A stretch of DNA of 64,000 nt, taken from Vreelandella neptunia (GTDB lineage: Bacteria; Pseudomonadota; Gammaproteobacteria; Pseudomonadales; Halomonadaceae). Position 1 is the first letter of the stretch; every line of letters starts with the position of its first letter. Positions 59,993-64,000 of the stretch are shown one piece after another. The notes under the pieces were generated by a model. The model searched no databases, was not told where the DNA came from, and saw only the letters and a program-made list of their open reading frames with translations. The stretch covers positions 310,001 through 374,000 of the forward strand of contig NZ_JHQL01000003.1 in assembly GCF_000712975.1 (NCBI RefSeq). Direction: 5' to 3'. Made by a program: the position numbers and the translations under genes.

Positions 59993-61384
59993 GTGCGTGT
60001 CGCAAATGGAGTCACTGTTGTTATTGGTCTTGGTATCTCTGGGCAAGCTATTTGTCGTCATTTGGCGCGTCAAGGCATGCTATTTATGGTGGCAGATACA
60101 CGAGCAGCCCCCCCAGGATTAGACGATTTTCAGAAGCAATATCCGGATATTGAGGTTTATTGTGGCCCATTGACGGCGCTTGATTTTACGAATGCCCACG
60201 AAGTGGTTATTAGTCCTGGTGTAGACCCTCATTCACCAGGGCTTGAAGGCTTGTTAGAGCGTTATAATCCAGCAACGGGTGAACCTATGCTGGTAGGCGA
60301 AATTGCCTTGTTTGTGCGGGCTGTCAATGCACCAATTGCTGCCATTACTGGCTCTAATGCTAAGTCAACGGTCACTACGCTATTGGGTGAGATGGCTAGC
60401 GCTGCGGGTGTGAACGCTGCCGTGGGTGGCAATTTAGGCACGCCAGCGTTGGATTTATTAGCTGATTGTCCAAATGCCGAGCTTTACATCCTTGAACTCT
60501 CAAGTTTTCAGCTAGAAACAACGCCTCGTCTGAGCGCTAAAGTGGCTGCTTTTTTAAATATCTGTGAAGATCATTTAGATCGACATGGTGATATGGCGGG
60601 TTACCATCGCGCCAAACAGCGTATTTTCTATGGTGCGCAAACAGCTATTGTCAATGCAGATGATCCCCTCACTTGGCCAGAGGTGTCAGTCTCTCATGTC
60701 CAGCGTTTTAAGGCTTCTGCGCCTGAGGGTGATGACTGGGGAGTTGCTCAAAAGGACGGCGAGCTAACGCTGTTTCATGGTGATGTTGCCTGGCTTGGTA
60801 CAGAAAAATTAGCCATTGCTGGTCTGCATAACTATGCCAATGCACTGGCAGCGCTGGCAATGGGCAGTGCGTTAGGCTTCGCAAAAGTGTCTATGTGCCA
60901 GGCATTAGCTTCTTTTAAAGGGTTGCCCCACCGTAGCGAAGTCATTGCACGAGTTAATGGCGTTTTGTGGGTGAATGATTCAAAAGGTACTAACGTTGGC
61001 GCCACGCTAGCCGCGATACAAGGTATTAGTGCGTCGCTTGAGGGTAAAGTAATATTATTAGCCGGTGGCGTTGGTAAGGGGGCAGATTTCACACCGTTGG
61101 CAGCCCCTTTAGCAGAGTGCGCCAAAGCCGTATTGCTGTTTGGTATTGATGCCCATCGCCTTAAGTCGGCGTTGTCATCGTCTGTTTCAGTACAAGTAGT
61201 TAACGATTTAACTCTAGCAATGGAAATCGCTTGGGAAATTGCTGAACCCGGCGATTGCGTGCTGTTATCGCCCGCCTGTGCAAGCCTAGATCAATTTATA
61301 AACTATCAAGCTAGAGGCGATGCTTTTCGGTCTTGGGTCGAGCAAAAGCAGCTTCAGCATAACGACTCAGGGAGTAGGGTATGA
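59993..61384 (+). CDS. murD: UDP-MurNAc-L-Ala--D-Glu ligase MurD
   Basis: Adds D-glutamate to UDP-MurNAc-L-Ala. The 463-aa protein has an N-terminal Rossmann-like domain (VIGLGISGQAICRHLARQG), the central ATP domain and the C-terminal domain. The P-loop reads ITGSNAKSTVTTL, with Ala where most Mur ligases have Gly before the Lys (I recall the same variant in pseudomonad MurD). GTG start 59993 is fixed by AAAGGAG 9 bases upstream. The 62-base gap after mraY is the largest within this cluster. Stop overlaps ftsW ATG. Confidence 0.96.
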   Translation: MRVANGVTVVIGLGISGQAICRHLARQGMLFMVADTRAAPPGLDDFQKQYPDIEVYCGPLTALDFTNAHEVVISPGVDPHSPGLEGLLERYNPATGEPMLVGEIALFVRAVNAPIAAITGSNAKSTVTTLLGEMASAAGVNAAVGGNLGTPALDLLADCPNAELYILELSSFQLETTPRLSAKVAAFLNICEDHLDRHGDMAGYHRAKQRIFYGAQTAIVNADDPLTWPEVSVSHVQRFKASAPEGDDWGVAQKDGELTLFHGDVAWLGTEKLAIAGLHNYANALAALAMGSALGFAKVSMCQALASFKGLPHRSEVIARVNGVLWVNDSKGTNVGATLAAIQGISASLEGKVILLAGGVGKGADFTPLAAPLAECAKAVLLFGIDAHRLKSALSSSVSVQVVNDLTLAMEIAWEIAEPGDCVLLSPACASLDQFINYQARGDAFRSWVEQKQLQHNDSGSRV

Positions 61385-62562
61385 GCAGAGTCCAGCGTAT
61401 TCGCGATGCGCTGACAACGCGCCATTTACCCACTGATGTGTGGCTGATTATTGCTGCCATAGCATTAGCTGGCTTGGGTTGGGTAATGGTTAGTTCGGCA
61501 TCAGTAGGGCTACTTGAAAATAGCTATCACTATGCTCGGCAGCATGGGATCTTTTTATTATTGGCCGTTCTAGCCTGCTTTTTCATGCTGTGTGTCCCTC
61601 TGGAGGCGTGGCGTCAAAACGCGGCGTTATTTTTGTTGATCAGTATTTTGTTGCTTGCGCTAGTGCTATTGATTGGTCAAGAGGTCAATGGTAGTAAGCG
61701 CTGGATTTCACTGCCTGGCCCCTTGCCTAGCTTGCAGGTTTCCGAGCTGGGAAAAATTGGTTTGATTTTTTACATGGCAGCGTTCATGTCTCGTTTTACC
61801 TATGACCTGCGCCGTCGTGCTTTAAGTATGTGGCGACCTTTAGCGGTACTGGCTGTTCCTGCGGGATTACTGTTCCTCGCCCCCGATTTTGGTGGCATGG
61901 TGGTCTATACCGTGTGCGTTATTGGTATGTTAATGATGAGTGGTGCCTCACTTACCTTGCTCTTCGGTAGCGGTGGCGTATTAGCTGCGGGAGCTGTGAT
62001 GATGGTGGTGATGGAGCCTTACCGGTTAGCGCGCTGGACTAGCTTTCTAGATCCGTGGGCGGATCAGTTTGCGACTGGTTATCAACTGACTCAGGCACTG
62101 ATTGCGTTTGGTCGTGGACACGTGACCGGTACTGGTTTAGGTAATAGTGTTCAAAAGCTCCACTATCTTCCGGAAGCCCACACGGACTTTATATTTGCCG
62201 TGATCGCGGAAGAGCTTGGCATGATTGGCGCTATCCTTGTGGTACTGCTGTTCACATTGCTGATTATCCGCGCGATGTTGATTGGGCGGCGTGCAGAGTT
62301 GGCGGGCCACTTGTTCGGCGCCTATGTCAGCTATGGCATAGGTTTTGTTATTGCAGCGCAGGCATTTATTAACATGGCGGTAAGTTCAGGGTTGTTGCCA
62401 ACGAAAGGGTTAACATTGCCACTGATTAGCTATGGCGGTTCAAGTTTATTGGTAACCGGTATGATGATTGGCTTATTGCTACGCGTTGATGCCGAAACGC
62501 GTCACCGGCCTCGTCGTCTATCGACGCCCTATAAATCACGTCATGAACCTCGGTTATCGTGA
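61381..62562 (+). CDS. ftsW: Lipid II polymerase FtsW (SEDS)
   Basis: SEDS-family glycosyltransferase of the septum, works with FtsI. The 393-aa protein has about ten membrane helices and conserved motifs LPLISYGGSSLLVTG near the C-terminus, EEVNGSKRWI-like block EVNGSKRWISLPG, and EELGMIGAI (the catalytic Asp region is upstream, around PDFGG). Overlaps murD by four bases and precedes murG. Confidence 0.96.
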   Translation: MSRVQRIRDALTTRHLPTDVWLIIAAIALAGLGWVMVSSASVGLLENSYHYARQHGIFLLLAVLACFFMLCVPLEAWRQNAALFLLISILLLALVLLIGQEVNGSKRWISLPGPLPSLQVSELGKIGLIFYMAAFMSRFTYDLRRRALSMWRPLAVLAVPAGLLFLAPDFGGMVVYTVCVIGMLMMSGASLTLLFGSGGVLAAGAVMMVVMEPYRLARWTSFLDPWADQFATGYQLTQALIAFGRGHVTGTGLGNSVQKLHYLPEAHTDFIFAVIAEELGMIGAILVVLLFTLLIIRAMLIGRRAELAGHLFGAYVSYGIGFVIAAQAFINMAVSSGLLPTKGLTLPLISYGGSSLLVTGMMIGLLLRVDAETRHRPRRLSTPYKSRHEPRLS

Positions 62563-62580
62563 CTACTCAAGGAGTTGTTT

Positions 62581-63678
62581 GTGACGACGAACGCACGTCG
62601 ACGCATTTTAATTATGGCAGGGGGTACCGGTGGTCATGTTATCCCGGCGCTTTCTTTAGCACGTTCGCTCAATGCTCACAATGTCGATGTTGAATGGCTG
62701 GGAAGCCCAAGAGGGATCGAAAATCGCTTGGTACCAGAAGCAGGTATTACGCTTCATACCATCGACATAAGCGGTCTGCGTGGTAAAGGAGTAGTTGGCT
62801 GGCTGAAAGCGCCGCTGAATCTTTCCCAAGCTGTACTGCAAGCACGGAAGGTAATTCGTCGCTTCAATCCTGATGTGGTGGTTGGGTTGGGTGGATTTGC
62901 CAGTGGCCCAGGTGGGCTGGCGGCATGGCTTTCCAGGGTGCCATTGGTGATACATGAACAAAATGCTATTGCTGGGCTGACTAATAAAGTGCTCTCGAAG
63001 TTAGCGACACGTACTTACGCGGCGTTTACCGAGGCTTTTGGTGACAAGGCAGAAGTGATTGGCAATCCCGTGCGAGAAGATATTGCTGCACTGGGTGAGC
63101 ATCCTAGGAGTGCTTCTGAACTAGCCGCTCGACCGCTACGGTTATTAGTTGTTGGGGGCTCTCTAGGGGCGGTGGCACTGAATGAGCGCTTGCCGCCTGG
63201 GTTGGCAGGTTTACCTCCTGAGCGTCGCCCTGATGTTCGCCACCAAGCTGGCAAAGACCGAGATGTGGCGACGGCAAGCGCCTACGTTGAGCATGGAATT
63301 GTGGCAGATGTCACTCCCTTTATTGATGATATGGCGGCCGCATATGAGTGGGCAGATTTAGTCGTTTGCCGTGCCGGAGCGCTAACAGTGGCAGAGCTTG
63401 CCGCTGCTGCAAAGCCCGCCTTGCTAGTGCCTTTTCCATTTGCTGTTGATGATCATCAGCGGGTCAATGCTGATGTTTTAGTAAAAGCCGGGGCGGCGCT
63501 TTGTGTTAAACAGTCTGAGCTTACCCCCGAGCGATTAACACACTATTTGGATGAGCTATTAGTCCCAAGCGTATTATCAGAGATGGCTTCTAAAGCCCGG
63601 CAGAATGCCTACTTAGAGGCGACTGAACGGCTTACAGAGGGGTGTCTAGCGTTGGTTAAACAAGGAGAGACTGCGTGA
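62581..63678 (+). CDS. murG: Lipid II synthase MurG
   Basis: GT-B glycosyltransferase that adds GlcNAc to lipid I on the cytoplasmic side. The 365-aa protein has [15 protein letters not shown] at the N-terminus, [16 protein letters not shown] and the second G-loop [16 protein letters not shown]; the UDP-GlcNAc binding site ends [22 protein letters not shown] 62581 with AAGGAG at 7 bases is chosen over TTG 62575. Stop overlaps the murC GTG (GTGA). Confidence 0.96.
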   Translation: MTTNARRRILIMAGGTGGHVIPALSLARSLNAHNVDVEWLGSPRGIENRLVPEAGITLHTIDISGLRGKGVVGWLKAPLNLSQAVLQARKVIRRFNPDVVVGLGGFASGPGGLAAWLSRVPLVIHEQNAIAGLTNKVLSKLATRTYAAFTEAFGDKAEVIGNPVREDIAALGEHPRSASELAARPLRLLVVGGSLGAVALNERLPPGLAGLPPERRPDVRHQAGKDRDVATASAYVEHGIVADVTPFIDDMAAAYEWADLVVCRAGALTVAELAAAAKPALLVPFPFAVDDHQRVNADVLVKAGAALCVKQSELTPERLTHYLDELLVPSVLSEMASKARQNAYLEATERLTEGCLALVKQGETA

Positions 63679-64000
63679 CCGATTCTATTAATAACGCGTT
63701 GCACTCAGGTGTCCGTCCAAGTGGCCCGGGTATGCGTCGTATTAAGCGTTTGCACTTTGTTGGCATCGGTGGCGCGGGTATGTGTGGAATCGCTGAGGTG
63801 CTTGCTAATCAGGGCTACAGCGTCAGCGGCAGCGATATGAAGGAATCAAATGTCATTGAACGCCTTCGTCAGTGTGGTGTTAACGTTGCTATCGGTCATT
63901 CTGAAGAGAATGTGGTGGGGGCTGATGTCGTCGTTGTCTCCAGCGCTATTGATGTAACGAATCCTGAAATTCGCTGGGCCCATGAGCATCGTGTGCCAGT
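63675..64000 (+). CDS. murC: UDP-N-acetylmuramate--L-alanine ligase MurC, 5' part only
   Basis: The gene runs off the window after 108 codons. GTG 63675 overlaps the murG stop (GTGA) and has AAGGAGA in front. The visible N-terminal domain reads [21 protein letters not shown], the NAD-like GxGGxGM UDP-binding motif of MurC, then [12 protein letters not shown] and [16 protein letters not shown] Mpl or MurD protein would differ here. The ATP domain is outside the window. Confidence 0.95.
   Translation, partial: MTDSINNALHSGVRPSGPGMRRIKRLHFVGIGGAGMCGIAEVLANQGYSVSGSDMKESNVIERLRQCGVNVAIGHSEENVVGADVVVVSSAIDVTNPEIRWAHEHRVP

Overview
The window is chromosomal core genome from a gammaproteobacterium. 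The best guess is Halomonadaceae (Halomonas/Vreelandella type). This is inferred from the protein sequences, the slightly acidic proteome and the gene order, not from a database search. As I remember the Pseudomonas aeruginosa chromosome, the stretch from gatB at 9.1 kb to murC at 64 kb follows the order of a single PAO1 segment (about PA4484 down to PA4411), so this is an old, stable layout. I see no insertion sequence, prophage, CRISPR array, integrase, toxin-antitoxin pair, tRNA or rRNA gene, and no broken gene. No gap without a gene reaches 300 bases.

Left part (1-9.1 kb) is less conserved in order: a YegS-type lipid kinase, an acidic lipoprotein with an internal duplication, a cold-shock protein, a LysE/RhtB exporter, an Slt-type lytic transglycosylase, a small YkvA-like (DUF1232) membrane protein, htpG behind an almost ideal heat-shock (sigma-32) promoter, and the gpsA-sixA pair. 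From 9.1 to 24.7 kb come gatCAB (minus strand), mreBCD-maf-rng-yhdP-tldD (plus), darP (minus) and pmbA/tldE (plus). From 24.7 to 31.9 kb a minus-strand block makes KDO and exports LPS (kdsD, kdsC, lptC, lptA, lptB) and continues into rpoN, hpf, ptsN, rapZ and ptsO (sigma-54, ribosome hibernation, nitrogen PTS). Divergent from it lies mlaFEDCB-ibaG-murA-hisG-hisD (32.2-38.9 kb), i.e. phospholipid retrograde transport, first step of peptidoglycan precursor synthesis and two histidine genes.

From 39 to 52.5 kb: DegS/AlgW protease, a Nif3-like protein, zapG and zapE, rplM-rpsI, petABC (cytochrome bc1), sspA-sspB, then the minus-strand lpoA-yraN-diaA-dolP group and divergent rsmI. The RNase P RNA gene follows rsmI directly and leads into the division and cell wall (dcw) cluster: rsmH-ftsL-ftsI-murE-murF-mraY-murD-ftsW-murG-murC, with murC cut by the window end.

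The common theme is the cell envelope: LPS export, asymmetry maintenance, cell shape, septal and lateral peptidoglycan, and envelope stress proteolysis. I found no new multi-gene system. The points that deserve a second look are mostly non-coding or small: the htpG promoter and leader hairpin, direct repeats upstream of mla and between zapG and zapE, the absence of mraZ and hisC from otherwise conserved blocks, a glycine-to-alanine change in the MurD P-loop, a short LpoA, and the duplicated acidic lipoprotein.
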